This document shows, one piece after another, positions 11,461 through 23,900 of a stretch of 64,000 bases of DNA. The stretch's first letter is position 1. Each line of letters opens with the position of its first letter. The stretch comes from Anthostomella pinea (taxonomy: Eukaryota > Ascomycota > Sordariomycetes > Xylariales > Xylariaceae): NCBI GenBank assembly GCA_963556695.1, contig CAUWAG010000007.1, positions 4,154,001 through 4,218,000 of the forward strand. Direction: 5' to 3'. A program made the position numbers and the translations under genes. The notes beneath the pieces were generated by a model. That model did not search any database. It was not told the origin of the DNA and worked only from the letters and a program-made list of their open reading frames with translations.

Positions 11461-13373
11461 TCACCGACGACGGACCCTTATCTCTACATTTGGCATCGGT
11501 ATACTTGACCCAAAACCAGAGAAGTTCTGAGGCCTCTCAGCAAGGGGCTCAATGTTGTAGTTCTCGACCACATACGAAAGGAAGAGCTTCATCTGCTGAG
11601 CAGCGAAGAAGCGCCCGGAGCAAGCCCGCTTACCATGGCCGAATGCCAGAAAGTCCTCCGAAAGCCTGACCAGCGACTTGTTACTATACACCCGCTTCTT
11701 GTTCGTGGCAGGGTCGATCATCCCCTGCTGTATCTCGTCCTCGACGTATCGGAAGGCGTTGTACTTGTTGGGTTCGGCGAAGATGCTCGGATCATGGTGG
11801 ACCGAGGAGCTGGGGAAGCAGATCTGGGTGCCGAAGGGGAGGTGTAGTCCGTCTTTCAGCGTGAGGCCGGCTGGGTCGACGATCTGGTATGTTTATCAGT
11901 CATTGTGCGATGAAACACGATTTTGCAGTAGCTAAAGGTACTGACCTTCCGATTGACATTAACCGCAAGCAAGTCTGACAACCTCATGGACTCCTTGATG
12001 GTCGAGTCGAGGAACACGAGTTGCGTGAGGCTGACTCTGTTGAAGTTGCCACCGGCACCGGCGCGAGCCTCTGCTCCTTCTTGTCGCAGGCGCTCGATGT
12101 AGGCGGCCGAGTCTGGAGAGCTGTTCAGATCGAGAATGGTGTTGATCAAGCTCATGCTTGTCGAGTGTACGGCCACCATGTTCATCATCATCAACCGCTC
12201 CGTCATGATGTAAGGATCCCGCATCTCAGGGTCCTCTTGGGCGAGGGACTCGTCGATGAAATATTGGAGAGCGTCATGCTAGGCCACATAGTTAATACAA
12301 AGGCCTGTTGTTGAAAAGGGGTTACACACCATGGGCTCCCAGTCGTAGTTGCGGTCTTGCAACTTCTTGATCGTGTGCCTGGTCCGCTCCTCGATGACTG
12401 GAACGCAATACCGTTGGCAAGTCCGCAGATGACGTCGATATCCATATGTCAACGGAACGGCGAGCGGTGTCCGAAGCCATTCTGGAACGAGGTTCATCAC
12501 GACCGCGTTACGCAGTCGGCTTTGGGCGAAGTTCTCAGAGGCACGGAGGAAGGCTGGGTTTCGGTCTAGCATTCACAATTAATGAGCGTCCCCCTGGACC
12601 TGTGCACGGGGCTGGCGTCGGTACTCACACAGCTCGGGGCTCTGAGTAAAAGCCCGGTTGATCGACCGACCGATGATCTTCATCACGGCCGCGTATAGCG
12701 AGACTGACCGCCAGCTATCCCGGTCGGTCCCCCATTGGTCTTGTAATGCGCAACTCATCTCGTCTGCTACGTCGTCCACAATGTCCGCCAGGTGACGAGT
12801 GAGCTGTAGCCTGACAACGTTGTGGGGAAAGTTGGGTGCCAGGACCTTTGGGTTCGAGTTCAGGTACTTGGTAGCCATGAGGTCAAGTCGAACTTCGCGC
12901 GGGTCAACGACGCTCTCGGGCTTAGATGAGATTTCCTTAAGGACTGAGCTCGGGAGGACGACCCAGGGTTCCCGACCGAAGAGGGCCACTAGGAACGGTT
13001 CGCCATGGGCCGAGAGCTTGCAGACGTTAGCCACTCAGCTTCCTGGGCCAGACTGAAGATGCAGCGTATTCTTAGGACATACTCGGTTATACCCGTCAAG
13101 TATAACGTCGCGAACCTCTTTGAACGACTTGATCTGGGCTCGCCGATATCCAAACCTGCCTTGCTCAAACCCCAAGAACTTCAGGGGCGACGTCCCGCCA
13201 GGGCTCCCCTTGGCTGATTTCATGAGGGCCTGCGCATAGTAGTTGAACCCCAGCGCGGCGAGCATGGAGAAAAAGGAGAGTATTACAAGAAGCTTGGGGA
13301 GTATGGCGTGGGGTCCATCATGATCGACCTTCTCAAACACGAGAGTGTCATTGCCGGGAATGTGTATGTCCAT
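11461..13373 (-). CDS. cytochrome P450 monooxygenase
   Basis: Five exons (13373-13083, 13016-12629, 12565-12330, 12278-11946, 11883-11461) give a 556-aa microsomal P450. An N-terminal membrane anchor (LLVILSFFSMLAALGFNYYA, about residues 28-47) is followed by GYNRLSAHGEPFLVALFGRE and an I-helix-like MVAVHSTSMSLI. The K-helix ExxR appears as IKESMR, and the haem loop FGHGKRACSGR carries the Cys thiolate ligand. The length is normal for the family. The fungal AVHSTS/AIHTTS I-helix style is seen in terpenoid- and alkaloid-modifying P450s. I cannot assign a CYP family or substrate. It is flanked by the MDR reductase and the sulfotransferase-like gene at 14331. Confidence 0.92.
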
Positions 13374-14330
13374 GTTGCTCTGGTAGGCTTTGCTCCGGTG
13401 ATCAGAAAGTGTGTACAGAATGCTGTAACGGATAATGACGCGAAAGTATCAAGTGAGGTTTCACCCGGGAGTATTAGTAGTAACGCGTCCTTTGCATTGT
13501 ATCAACATGCAAGGCTCAAAACAGGATGGCGCATACGATGTGAATCCACTGAAGGAACGGTTCCCAAGACACGACCATTCCTGATTGCTCGAGACTATGA
13601 CGTCCAACAGAGAGGATGAATCTGGATAACCTGGGATTTTGCTTAGGATGTAAGCCAGATCGTTTGAACTTGTCCAGCAGACACCGTATGTAGGGCCACT
13701 GTCAGCGACTTGTTTCATCCTGTTGATAAGTACGAGGCGCGTTCATCCCTCGTATATGAAAATGGCGGGGCATTGCTTCCCGGCTGGATCATTGAACCAG
13801 ATCCTCTGCATTTCTGTGACCTTGTGTGAGTGATTCTGGTGTTGCTTGGAATGCAGGGTCCCTGAAGAGTGCGGTTCCTGTTGAAGAGGAATGACGGATC
13901 GGGGGTTGGGGCTACGAAAATAGTCAAGGATCCTTACAAAGCTTGGCGGAGCTATAAGATGGCTCGGCTTTCGTCACACCTTTCTACTGTGAGTCTGTGA
14001 CAGCCTGACAGGAGTCGATGGTTCTGATCCTTCTCAGCCCTGTCAGCAACGCTATACATATGTAGTCTAGTGCTGTGTCATCCACCAACCCGCCGCAATT
14101 CCCACGAATGCTTGTCATCTCAAGAATGGGCATCAAGACGTCACATTCTAAAGTGGGGGTGTAAACGAAGCAAAGGGTTAAGAATAGGCGGCAAGCCGTG
14201 ACGGGCTTTTCTATAACATAGTGTCCCGGTTCCACTGGTGGTTGACTGCCCTAGTCGAAAAACAATTCTCCACCAACGGACCTCGCACCCACAGTCCTCC
14301 TATCATTCGCCTTAGAAACCATACTTACTC
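13374..14330. other. intergenic, divergent promoters
   Basis: About 950 nt separate the start codons of the P450 (minus) and the second sulfotransferase-like gene (plus), so this is a divergent promoter region. Frames of up to about 100 codons here have no motif. No repeat or RNA gene was seen. Confidence 0.5.
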
Positions 14331-15241
14331 ATGTTTGACACGATGCAGAAGCAGCAGACCGACGTCCAGGTGATTGTCGTAAGTCCTGCCGGCCGCCCAA
14401 GAGATTATCGCTACGAAGCCACGATACTGACATCTACTAGGCAGGGCTACCACGTACGGGGACATTGAGTCTGAAGTGGGCGCTGGACAAGCTGGGCTAT
14501 GGTCCATCTTTCCACTTGATGGACATCAAAAACCAGTTCCAAAGTGTCAAGCGCAGCGCCGAGGTCGTCAAAGTCGTCGACCAGGAGGAGAGGCAGAGCA
14601 AACTGCGGGAGCTCTTTAACGGATACTCGGCGGTCCTGGAGCAGCCCGCCAGCACGTGTCTGCCTGACCTCCTGGAGATATACCCAAACGCCAAGGTACT
14701 GTTACTCCCCCGTTATGCCTCCACGTGTAGCTAATTCAAGACGTAGGTGATATTGTCCATGCGGTCAAGCCCAGAAGTATGGCTAGATTCATGGAAGGGG
14801 CTCGGGGTCGATGTCCGAGGCCTCCAATTCCGTCTACTTGGATACTGGGCACCCGGTGTCCTCACAAGCTCCGACCTATACCGGGCTTGGACAATTACAG
14901 CCGCCCAAAATCACGGCATTTCAGAACCGTGTGTAGAGCTCTACCACAAACACAACGCATGGGTGGAGAGCCTAGTACCGGAAGAGAGGCTGCTGCGCTT
15001 CAACTGCACGCAGGGCTGGGCCCCTTTGATCGAGTTCCTGGACGTCCAAAAGGTGACGGAGGGGCAGCTGGGCGAGTTCCCTCGGGCGAACCAAAGGGTC
15101 GTGTTGCGATCGCTCAAGAGAGCAGCGATGCTGTACGGACTGGGGGCTTGGGTTTTGATGTTTTGTGCGCTCTATATGGTCATTGAACGGTTCGCTCCGC
15201 TCGGAGGGGGCCTCAAGTCGACGTATAGTCTCGCGGCATAG
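14331..15241 (+). CDS. sulfotransferase-like P-loop protein, short form with C-terminal membrane anchor
   Basis: Three exons (14331-14378, 14441-14695, 14747-15241) give a 265-aa protein. The first intron interrupts the P-loop strand: VQVIV joins AGLPRTGTLSLKWALDKLG, the same nucleotide-binding loop as in the gene at 8297 (GLGRTGTDSLQLAL). The second splice joins LLEIYPNAK to VILSMRSSPEVWLDS, the 3'-phosphate-binding strand. The C-terminus holds a predicted membrane segment (YGLGAWVLMFCALYMVIERF). It is about 40 residues shorter than the sister gene and lacks its long N-terminal lead. The exon frames fit perfectly, and the start ATG lies 16 codons before the first donor. Function is unknown beyond the family fold. 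Confidence 0.8.
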
Positions 15242-16958
15242 CGCAGGCGGGGACACGATGGGTCCCGGCTATTCTATCTATTATTCTGTTCAGCGTTTAG
15301 TATCAGTTTATACACATTTAATTAGTCTGCATTCGTGTATCTGGACGCCTTTCTAACTCGAGTGTTATCGTTCCTATACAGTCAAAGTTGAGCTGGTTGA
15401 TTGATGACGCGAAAGCCTGTGGTGGGTTGGCCTTGGTCGGGTACACATGGGGACTACGTGGTTTGTGAATGCTCAAGAGACGCCGTCTCTCAAGGAGGAC
15501 GCCTGAACTAATCCGCTCAACAGGCCGAACTCTATGTCAGCATATAAAGGTACGCTTAGGAACTTGTTCGTGGCCGAAATCGAAAAAGCAGCTTATGATG
15601 AGAATAAGCTGCTGACGGCCCCGAACGGCCGGATTATTATTATGCTCAAACCCCATATGTAAGGGTCTGCTTATTCCGGGAACCGTTTCTGAGTGACGCA
15701 ATGCCGTTCCTGATTCCTGATATTGTGGGTAAGCCAGGCTGGTCAGGCTCGCTATTCGGATCGGGATCATGCACATGTCGCTGAAATAATAGGTAAAGGC
15801 TGATTTCTCCGGGGTTGATAGCTTAGATTATCGTTAATCCTCGCTTGACTGTTGCTTCTCATTGGGCACGTTGTCGAATGATGCCTTATTTGAATCATGA
15901 GACGATCCGCAAGGATCGCTTAGCCGATTTGGGATTCCGGATTGGCTCCTTCGTATCCATCTATGGTGCTCTTGCTTGGTCCAAGATAGGAAGCAATCTG
16001 CCGCAATGTGATCCTTCACTTGCGCGGCAACTGAGTTTAACCTCGGCCCAATTGTATGCTAACGTGGTGGCCCAGTGCGGGATAGGGGTTCGACGGCGAG
16101 GGTATCTTAGTAGTGTGATTGAGAGACTGAAAGCTGTTCTATGGACTTTGGTCTCGAGTGGCTTGCCTAGTGACACTTCGAGGCCATTTTGAGTTATTTA
16201 GCACGAGCTTTTGACGCCTAGTTCCTCTTTAGCAGGCGGCGTGTTTTGAACAGGCATGAGAAAGGGGTCCGTAGAACGGACGGACTGCCGTATTTACCAT
16301 GGTGATCGACTTCCATTTTGGTATTGGGGCGAGTTTTATCCCAGGCTCTGGCCTGCCTGAACGAAATGTTCTCTAATATGGCTGAGCACGGGGATAAATC
16401 TCAAATTCATCAGCGTCTGGGGAAAAGACGCTGCCATAGTGTAGGGGGTTTCGCTCATGTAGTGCCTATGAAGTAGGTTACCTACCACTGCTGTGAAACA
16501 ACCATCTACTGCGGTCTCTCAACCACCTTTACTAGGTAAGATGCGCAGTTCGGCTTCATAGTTGCGAAGTAGGAAGTGTCACATAAGTCGGCAGCGTAGC
16601 GAGCTGCCGCTTGGCCGTTGAACTCGATGCTGGGACAGCATCACGAGCCCGTGACCACGCCCTGCGAAGTAGTCACGATGAGGCAATAAGCGACGCCTCA
16701 ATGCTCTTGCGAATTGGAAACATAACAAAAAACAGGGGCCAGGTTTGGTCTTGCTCATCTGGGTCCTTTATCAACCTTGCGCGAAAAAAAGTGTGGATTT
16801 GAGTTCAAGCCACCACCAGAATCTTGCTCATGCCCTCGCCAACCGAGGCTTCACAAAGACCATAAATATCTCCGCGCATCCTTTTTGATCCCCACCCTGG
16901 TCCCAACCCACAGCAAGTCCTTCGTCACAGTCTTCAACTCATCCAAAACACGCACGCG
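15242..16958. other. long intergenic spacer, no gene recognised
   Basis: This 1.7 kb holds only short frames. The longest is about 115 codons at 15845-16192 and has no recognisable domain or splice-supported extension. It separates the oxidoreductase/P450/sulfotransferase-like block from the housekeeping stretch. The final few hundred bases are the likely promoter of the F-box gene. Confidence 0.45.
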
Positions 16959-18524
16959 ATGAAGTCCAAAAGCGAAACACCGGCTGACGCCCAGTACGCG
17001 AGGAAGGACAATCTCGAGATGTCGCGCCCTACCCTGCACCGGCTCAACATTCTGGATCTGCCTAATGAGTTACTCGTAGACATCTTCGAGATTCTCGAAA
17101 GCGCCAAAAACAGAGCTTGGCGGCCGAAGCGCCGTCTCCATGACAGTCCTGACATACGCCATGTCCGCCTCACCTGCCGACGGTTCTGCAACACCAGCTC
17201 GCATCTGCTCGTCTCCCACGTCAGGGTAGATCTGAGTGTGGCATCGCTTGCGCGACTGGCCGAGATAGCGTCCCATCCCGAGATCCGCAAAGGCGTCAAA
17301 GTGGTTAGCGTCCAGCTCTCCTTCTGGGACGCGCGTATGGCCAACGATCTCGCCAGGTTCATTAACCACACAACGCGCAACTTCCCGACGAAAGTTTTCG
17401 ACATCCTAAGTGGCGCGCCCGGCTCTAAGATTTCGAGTCTTAACATCTCCAAAAAGGTCCAATCACATCCACACCCCGACGCCGTGCGTGTCGGGAGCAA
17501 ATCAAACACCTATCTCCAGGAGGTCCTACGGGACACGCACGAAGAATATCGGCAGCTCCACCGAGAGCAAGAGAGTCTGCTCAGGCGAAATGCCTTCGAG
17601 CGAGCAGTCGCAAGTGCTATGGCGCGAATGCCAAAAGCGTGCTCGTTGGAGGTCGATGACCAGGACGTATGGCTACGCAGAGATCGGCCGAAGAGCTGCG
17701 GGAAGGAGCCCAAGAGAATCGTCCACCGAAACTTGATACGTCCAATACGGTGGGCATTTTCTTCGCAGTCGGGTTGTCCCCCGATGAAGCTGCTTCATAC
17801 ATTACCGATCATATGTCACGAAGCTGGGGTCCACCTGAAGAGCCTGAGCATCCATGTAACACGCCCCGAATCATATGCCGTCCTATCGTCGGACCAAGTC
17901 GCTCTCGCAAAGCTCAGTCTTGCAACTCAGCATTTGGAATATTTATATTTCGGGGAGGACCGTGGAGGGATGCATGGACTCACATCTGGGCACTTCTACG
18001 GTAGCGTCGCCCCCATAAGCAATTACTTGACGACGGTGGCGAGCGGCAAAAATCTCAGACGGGTTCGCCTTGAACATGGCCATGATCTCGAAAGGAGTGT
18101 CGCGCTGGCTCTGGTAAGATGTTTGCCATGGCAGAACGAACCGAACGTCTACATGAGCAGGCTCTGCGTCCATTCCTCTGAACTCGCCGAGTTCGTCAAC
18201 CCCTTGGACAAGCCAATGAAGTTGCACTTTGGACGAGTCAGACTGGTCTGCGGCTCTTGGGCCGATGCCTTTGACATGCTTCGCCAAAAGCGGCTTCACT
18301 GGAGTTTCGATGGCTTATCTGGCGGCGAGGTTGATGATCTCGGTGGTTTTGATGGGAGCCCGCCCGTGTCCGTGACGCGCAATGGGAGGTTGGGCCAAGC
18401 TGAGAAGTACATACAAGGATTGGTGACGCTCAACCCGATTAGGGTGGCCTGTCAGACCCGTCCGTGGTTTGATGACCTGGTAACGGAACTGTCGCTCGGG
18501 GGTTGTGCGAATCTCCTGCATTAA
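16959..18524 (+). CDS. F-box domain protein
   Basis: Intronless, 521 aa. An F-box lies at about residues 28-82: LNILDLPNELLVDIFEIL, then DIRHVRLTCRRFCNTSSHLL. It is interrupted by a basic insert (NRAWRPKRRLHD). F-box proteins recruit substrates to SCF ubiquitin ligases through Skp1. The remainder has leucine-rich, irregular segments common in fungal F-box proteins, with no clean LRR period that I can align. The start at 16959 is the first ATG after an AT-rich leader. A second in-frame Met lies at residue 21. Confidence 0.8.
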   Translation: MKSKSETPADAQYARKDNLEMSRPTLHRLNILDLPNELLVDIFEILESAKNRAWRPKRRLHDSPDIRHVRLTCRRFCNTSSHLLVSHVRVDLSVASLARLAEIASHPEIRKGVKVVSVQLSFWDARMANDLARFINHTTRNFPTKVFDILSGAPGSKISSLNISKKVQSHPHPDAVRVGSKSNTYLQEVLRDTHEEYRQLHREQESLLRRNAFERAVASAMARMPKACSLEVDDQDVWLRRDRPKSCGKEPKRIVHRNLIRPIRWAFSSQSGCPPMKLLHTLPIICHEAGVHLKSLSIHVTRPESYAVLSSDQVALAKLSLATQHLEYLYFGEDRGGMHGLTSGHFYGSVAPISNYLTTVASGKNLRRVRLEHGHDLERSVALALVRCLPWQNEPNVYMSRLCVHSSELAEFVNPLDKPMKLHFGRVRLVCGSWADAFDMLRQKRLHWSFDGLSGGEVDDLGGFDGSPPVSVTRNGRLGQAEKYIQGLVTLNPIRVACQTRPWFDDLVTELSLGGCANLLH

Positions 18525-19039
18525 AGCAGGTAGCGAGATCGATTGTCAGTGGGAAAGCCACCTGTGTTTCATCAGTACCAACGATGATTGTCAAGAAATT
18601 CCAGATAGTGACCGAGTTGACTGGTGGTAGATAGAGTAAGGTAGACGGTATTCTCCCGATCTAGGAAACGTTATACACTTGTTCAATGACGATGGTGCCG
18701 CGACTCGTGAGATACAGTTGGTGAATGCAACTGCAGGCGTGATGTGACTTGGACCGGTTGCAGGCTGGCAGGTGCGCGCAGGCGACATGGCCCGCCAGAT
18801 GCCCGGATGCCGGTCATGTCCAAGGCCTGGTCCGAGCTTCAAGTACCCATGTACCTGCTACCAGCACCTCAGCACCTGCAGGCTCAGCTCCAGCCGGCTC
18901 CACATCAGCTCCAGTCCACAACAGCTGGTCATCACATTTACTTACTGGAGCTCCGAAATATGCCACCATTCACACACCAGCTCCCACCGTCAACCCAGCA
19001 GTAGCACACATACTTACACCAGGACACCAGGACCGCACC
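18525..19039. other. intergenic with CAG/CTC-rich tract
   Basis: The 515 nt upstream of the stomatin-like gene hold a repeated CACCTCAGCACCTGCAGG / CAGCTCCAGCCGGCTCC style tract (about 18860-18930). Frames passing through it (for example one starting with GTG at 18749) join the downstream gene but are non-ATG and low complexity, so I treat this as 5' leader and promoter. Confidence 0.4.
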
Positions 19040-20347
19040 ATGTCGCTGGCCAGAGCGGACAAGGCCCTGGCGCCGGCCACGCGGCGACGACTGGCCCTCC
19101 AACAGTCGCCCGCCTCCCGCCTGCTCAGACCGACGCTCGCCCAGGGCGCCGTTCGCACCCTCCACAGCACGACGAGATCGCTCGCGCCCATATCCTCCAC
19201 CGGCAGCCCCGTCGGCGTCGTCCCGCCCTCGTACTTCCAGCGGCCCTCCCTGCCCGCCAACACCATTATCCGGTTCGTGCCTCAACAAACGGCCTGGATC
19301 GTCGAGCACATGGGCAAGTTCAGCCGCATCCTGGAGCCCGGCCTCGCCATCCTCGTGCCGTTCTTGGACCGCATCGCCTACGTCAAGAGCCTGAAGGAGG
19401 TCGCCATCGAGATCCCCAGCCAGAGCGCCATCACGGCCGACAATGTCACGCTCGAGCTCGACGGCGTGCTGTACACGCGGGTGTTTGACGCCTACAAGGC
19501 CAGGTGCGTTCCTTCCGTCTCCCATACAAACGGCGCCTGCCTGTTCGGATGAATGTGCTGACAAGTACCTTCCACGAATAGCTACGGAGTAGAAGACGCT
19601 GAATACGCCATCTCGCAACTCGCCCAGACGACCATGCGCAGCGAGATCGGCCAGCTGACGCTCGACCACGTGCTCAAGGAGCGCGCCGCGCTCAACACCA
19701 ACATCACCGCCGCCATCAACGAGGCCGCGCAAGCGTGGGGCGTGACGTGCCTGCGCTACGAGATCCGCGACATCCACGCGCCCGCGCCCGTCGTCGAGGC
19801 CATGCACCGCCAGGTGACGGCCGAGCGGTCCAAGCGCGCCGAGATCCTCGACTCCGAGGGCCAGCGCCAGAGCGCCATCAACATCGCCGAGGGTAAGAAG
19901 CAGAGTGTGATCCTGGCTTCTGAAGCTATGCGTGCCGAGAAGATCAACCGCGCCGCGGGTGACGCCGAGGCCATCCTGCTCAAGGCCAAGGCGACCGCCT
20001 CGGGCATCGACGCCGTCGGCCGCAGCATCGCGAGCGGTGGTGCATCAGCCCACGGCGCCGTCAGTCTCAGCGTGGCGGAGAAGTACGTCGACGCGTTCGG
20101 CAAGCTGGCGCGCGAGAGCACGGCTGTGGTCGTGCCCGGTAACGTGGGCGACATCGGCGGCATGATCGCAACCGGTCTCAGCGTCTTCGGCAAGGTCGGC
20201 GAGGCGCAGAGCCGGACAATGGCAAAGCAGGTGCTGGAGAAGGGCGAGAACAACGACGACTCGTCCAAGCCACAACCCAGATCCTCCGAGTCGAGCGTTG
20301 TCGATTCGGTGGTTCGCGAGTTCGACAACACAACGAAGCAGAATTAG
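19040..20347 (+). CDS. mitochondrial stomatin-like protein (SLP2 type, SPFH/band 7)
   Basis: Two exons (19040-19503, 19582-20347) give 409 aa. The N-terminus is Arg/Ser/Ala-rich without acidic residues (a mitochondrial presequence). It is followed by NTIIRFVPQQTAWIVEHMGKF, LEPGLAILVPFLDRIAYVKS and SLKEVAIEIPSQSAITADNV, the SPFH (band 7) domain, about residues 75-270. The splice restores YKASYGVEDAEYAISQL. Then come TTMRSEIGQLTLDHVLKER and a coiled-coil with KRAEILDSEGQRQSAIN. Stomatin-like protein 2 homologues scaffold cardiolipin-rich domains of the inner mitochondrial membrane and stabilise prohibitins and respiratory complexes. Strong GC bias at third codon positions fits a highly expressed gene and creates long spurious frames on the other strand. 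Confidence 0.93.
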
Positions 20348-20926
20348 AAAACTACGCATGCACCACAAACGACACCTACGCACCCACCGCAAACGATGGA
20401 GGGACTTCGGAAGGTGGTTACCGAGACTGGCTTCCTGTACTAATAGAAGAAAGGACGCATCTCATTTGTCTCGAGACGACCACCTGGGCGGTTGGTCGGA
20501 TGGGCTTCAGGGCTAGGGGAAAACGTCCGGTAAAAAAGGATGTGAGCATGGCGTCGGCGGCATTCCAGATGGCATGCTATCTGCGGATTAACTTGTACTT
20601 TTACGACTCAGCGAAAACAAAACCACACAACTCATGCATTCTAGGGAATGGGCTGAGATAGCGGTCGGGCAAGGCGCCCTCGGCAGTTGATAATTCCAAA
20701 AAAAAATAAACTCTCCCACGTTCAAGGCCCTGAACTAAGTGATTAAACCAGTGACGGTTAAATGGCTTGACCCCTACACCGCCGCTTATTACAAGGTATA
20801 CCATTTGTTCAACCGTCTGGCTTGTTCCTGACGTAAAAGGACATCACGCAAGTGAACTCGCCAAGTGCGGGAGAGCAAACGTTCGTAGGGGTCTATGGAT
20901 GCATATATAACTACACGTCTATCGTC
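20348..20926. other. convergent 3' ends, no gene
   Basis: 579 nt lie between the stop codons of the stomatin-like gene (plus) and MON2 (minus). No open frame of note was seen. A poly-A run occurs around 20697-20707. Confidence 0.5.
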
Positions 20927-23900
20927 TCAAACGCCCAGTTCCGCACCAACAACCTCCAACGCCTTCGTCAACAGCCGCAAAACATTCTCATCGCCGCTGG
21001 TCCCAGCAACTCTGGTCGCACCGACCACCAAGGGATAGAGCCTGAGCAGATGCTTACGGCCCTCGCTCTCGACGTTGGGCGTGTCCGGGATAGCATCCGG
21101 TTCACTCTTCAACTCGACCAGGCGTTCGAGTATCCACGCCAGCTCCTTGCGTTGGCTGAGAGGCTGTGGCATGTGACCTCTGAGGGGTTGATCAGCGATA
21201 TATGCCCGCAAGGTCAGGGCGGCTCTCAGGATGAGGTATGGTGCTGCCGTTCTTGCTAGGCGGACATTGAGCTCGTGGGGAGCTTCAAACGGCATGTTTG
21301 ATGATTGTCCAGGCGGAGGTAATCTCGGGGTAGGAGGCTGAACCGTGATCTGTGGAGTGGACACCTCGTCGTGGTTTGCTACCAGCGAGAACATTTCGTC
21401 CAGGCAGACGTAACACATCTTCTCGCGTTTTGTCGGCGGTGGATCTACGGTACGCCCACGGCGAGTCTTGTAGAGCTTTGACAAACCGACCACGTCCCCT
21501 CCAGTGTTGCCGTAGATGAGTAACGATTCCGCTGGGGCAGGTGCGTGAATGATGGACATCCGGAAGAGGCTTTCAGCAAACACCTTGCGCGTCTTCTCCG
21601 GTACGACCTCTGCGCCGAGCGAGGGTATTATTAGCTCGCGCAGCCTCAGAAAGGACTTGATGTCGAAGTCCTGGTCATCGAGAATGTTGACCCTATCTGG
21701 AGGCGCATCGCAGTCGGCGTTGGTGATGCCATTGGCAATGGTGACAATCATTTGCCAGACATCCTGCAACACTGACCGAGGGATGTCAAGGGTAAGAAGC
21801 TGCCGAAGGGTAGCCTCGAGGATGTTTAGGGAGGACGTTGTCGCTTGCTTCCATGGCTGCTCCGACTTGGTAATTATAGGGAATTGATACTTGGTGACGA
21901 TCGGCCTTGATAATGCGGTGAGTGCAGTCAAGAAGGCCCCGTTACTATATATGTCGACGTCGGTAGCATGGTTTACAATCAATGATTGCAGAATCACCAT
22001 GCTTGCTTTCGACATAGCAACATAAGTGCGTTTCTGCGTCGTCCGTTGGCTCGGCATATTACCACCATCAACAAAGGCCAACGAGATAAACTCTGAGGTT
22101 TGTGTTATTAGCGCAGACGGCGCCCCCGGGAGGTCTGTCCGTAGCATCTTTAGAACGTCCAAAACTTGGCCTTGTAGCGGCGTCACATGGTCAATGTCGG
22201 CCACGTAGGCCCCAGGTGTCGCTGCTTGCATGACTTCGTGCAGAAGAGTCAGCATGCGACGAATTCGCTCAACAGTGAGATCTGCTTGTATGAGGCGGTA
22301 CACGTCGCGTAAGGCAGCGACATACGCCAAAAGACAATTCTGATTGTCGGTAGTCTTGCCAGTGTTGCCATCCATGGCCACCGGGACGCTGCGAGACCAT
22401 AAGTCCCATGCTAGGTCGATGGTTGTCCTGTTGAAGTTCTGCTTTGTTCCATTCTGGCTGTGGGAGAGCATCTGAGTCAAGGCCTTGAACGTCGCGGTGT
22501 TAATCTCAAGGACCTTGAAGTCGAGAAGTGTCGCAAAGTGACCCAAGAGCTGTTGCCAGTATGAGTTGAACGTCGGGTGCGCCATCAAAACATCGAGGTA
22601 GTTTGCTAGAAGGCTGGATATGCCGTCCAAGACCACAACAGCGGTGTCATACCAGTCGTGGCGATATTTGTCGTCTGTCCCAGGCTCGCTAACCTCTTCG
22701 ACTTCTTTCTCTATGAAAGATAGCAGTCTAAAGATCACTGACTTTATGCAGACGGACCAAGCTTCGGGACTGAGCCGGTCACCATAAGCGTCAAATATCC
22801 GCAACAATGTTTGAATGGCACCTAGCCATGTCAGCCAAGGTATCAAAAGGAGTGATAAAAGACTTACTATTTCTCAAGTCCAGCCGTTCATCTGTGGTCA
22901 CTGTTGTCAACCGAAGTAGAAGCAGCATCCAGAGAGCCGCATCTGAAGAAGCATTTTCGGCATGCGAAGCTTTCTCGACCAATGCAGCTTCACCAGAATC
23001 CCCAACAAGGTCGTTGGTAATGGGGAGTGACTTGTTCTTCCCAGAAAGAAAATCCGAAAGGTCCCAGAAGAAAGTGACAGTCTATGAAACACACATCAGT
23101 ACATCCATGCCAAAAGAGGACTTGAGGCCTTACCGTCAATGCGATGTTGAGGTCATCGTCTTGCGAACAGAATTTGTACAGGGTATCAACAAGAATCAGG
23201 AAACAAGATTTAGGTAAGGATGTCAGGAAATCGGAGCAGACTAGTTGTAAGGAGTTGAATGCCGATCGGATGAGCTTCGAAGATCGTGTGGTGAGCATCA
23301 CTGGTTTGGCATTGTCGTCGTCGGCGAATCGCCTCGGGATGAATATACTGCCAATGATCTCGAACGAAATCTTCCAGCCGCTCAAAAGTGTGTCACCACA
23401 ATCTTCAAGAAGGCTCTTAAGCCCTTCGAGTATTATCTTGTGGATGTCGACATCAGTCGCGTAGTTGGCTACTGAAGCTGCACGATCCTCCATCTGCAAT
23501 GGTATCAAGGCGCTACGAAGACCTTCAAGAAGCCGAAGTTGCACCATGCCACGTGATTCGTCATTGAGGGTGGTGACGGCCTTCGCAGCATCGAGTACGA
23601 GTCGTACGAGAATCTCTGCCGCCCGACTCCGAACTGGCGCAGAGGTGGAAACGGAGCTGAGAGTACTAACAAGTTCGGAAGTTATTCTACCCCAGCCCGA
23701 TACGTCGGGAGGGTAAATGAGAAGTCTATCTATATTGCTAGTTGCGAGGTCGCCGATCTTGGCCAAGGCGAATTGGTCCTCCTGGTTGAGACCTATGGTC
23801 CCTGCCGTCGATATGGTGAGTAACCTCCGGTGCTGACCACTTGGTGTTCGCAAGCCTTGAAGGGATTGTCTGGAAGGTGGTGGCGATTGGGGCCGACTCG

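Noticed and set aside
11041..11508. Plus-strand frame of 155 codons beyond the P450 3' end
   Set aside because: It starts with GTG, overlaps the P450 stop region, and shows no domain or splice-linked exons.
18938..19807. Long minus-strand open frame opposite the stomatin-like gene
   Set aside because: It arises from extreme GC bias at third codon positions of the real gene and has no protein-like motif.
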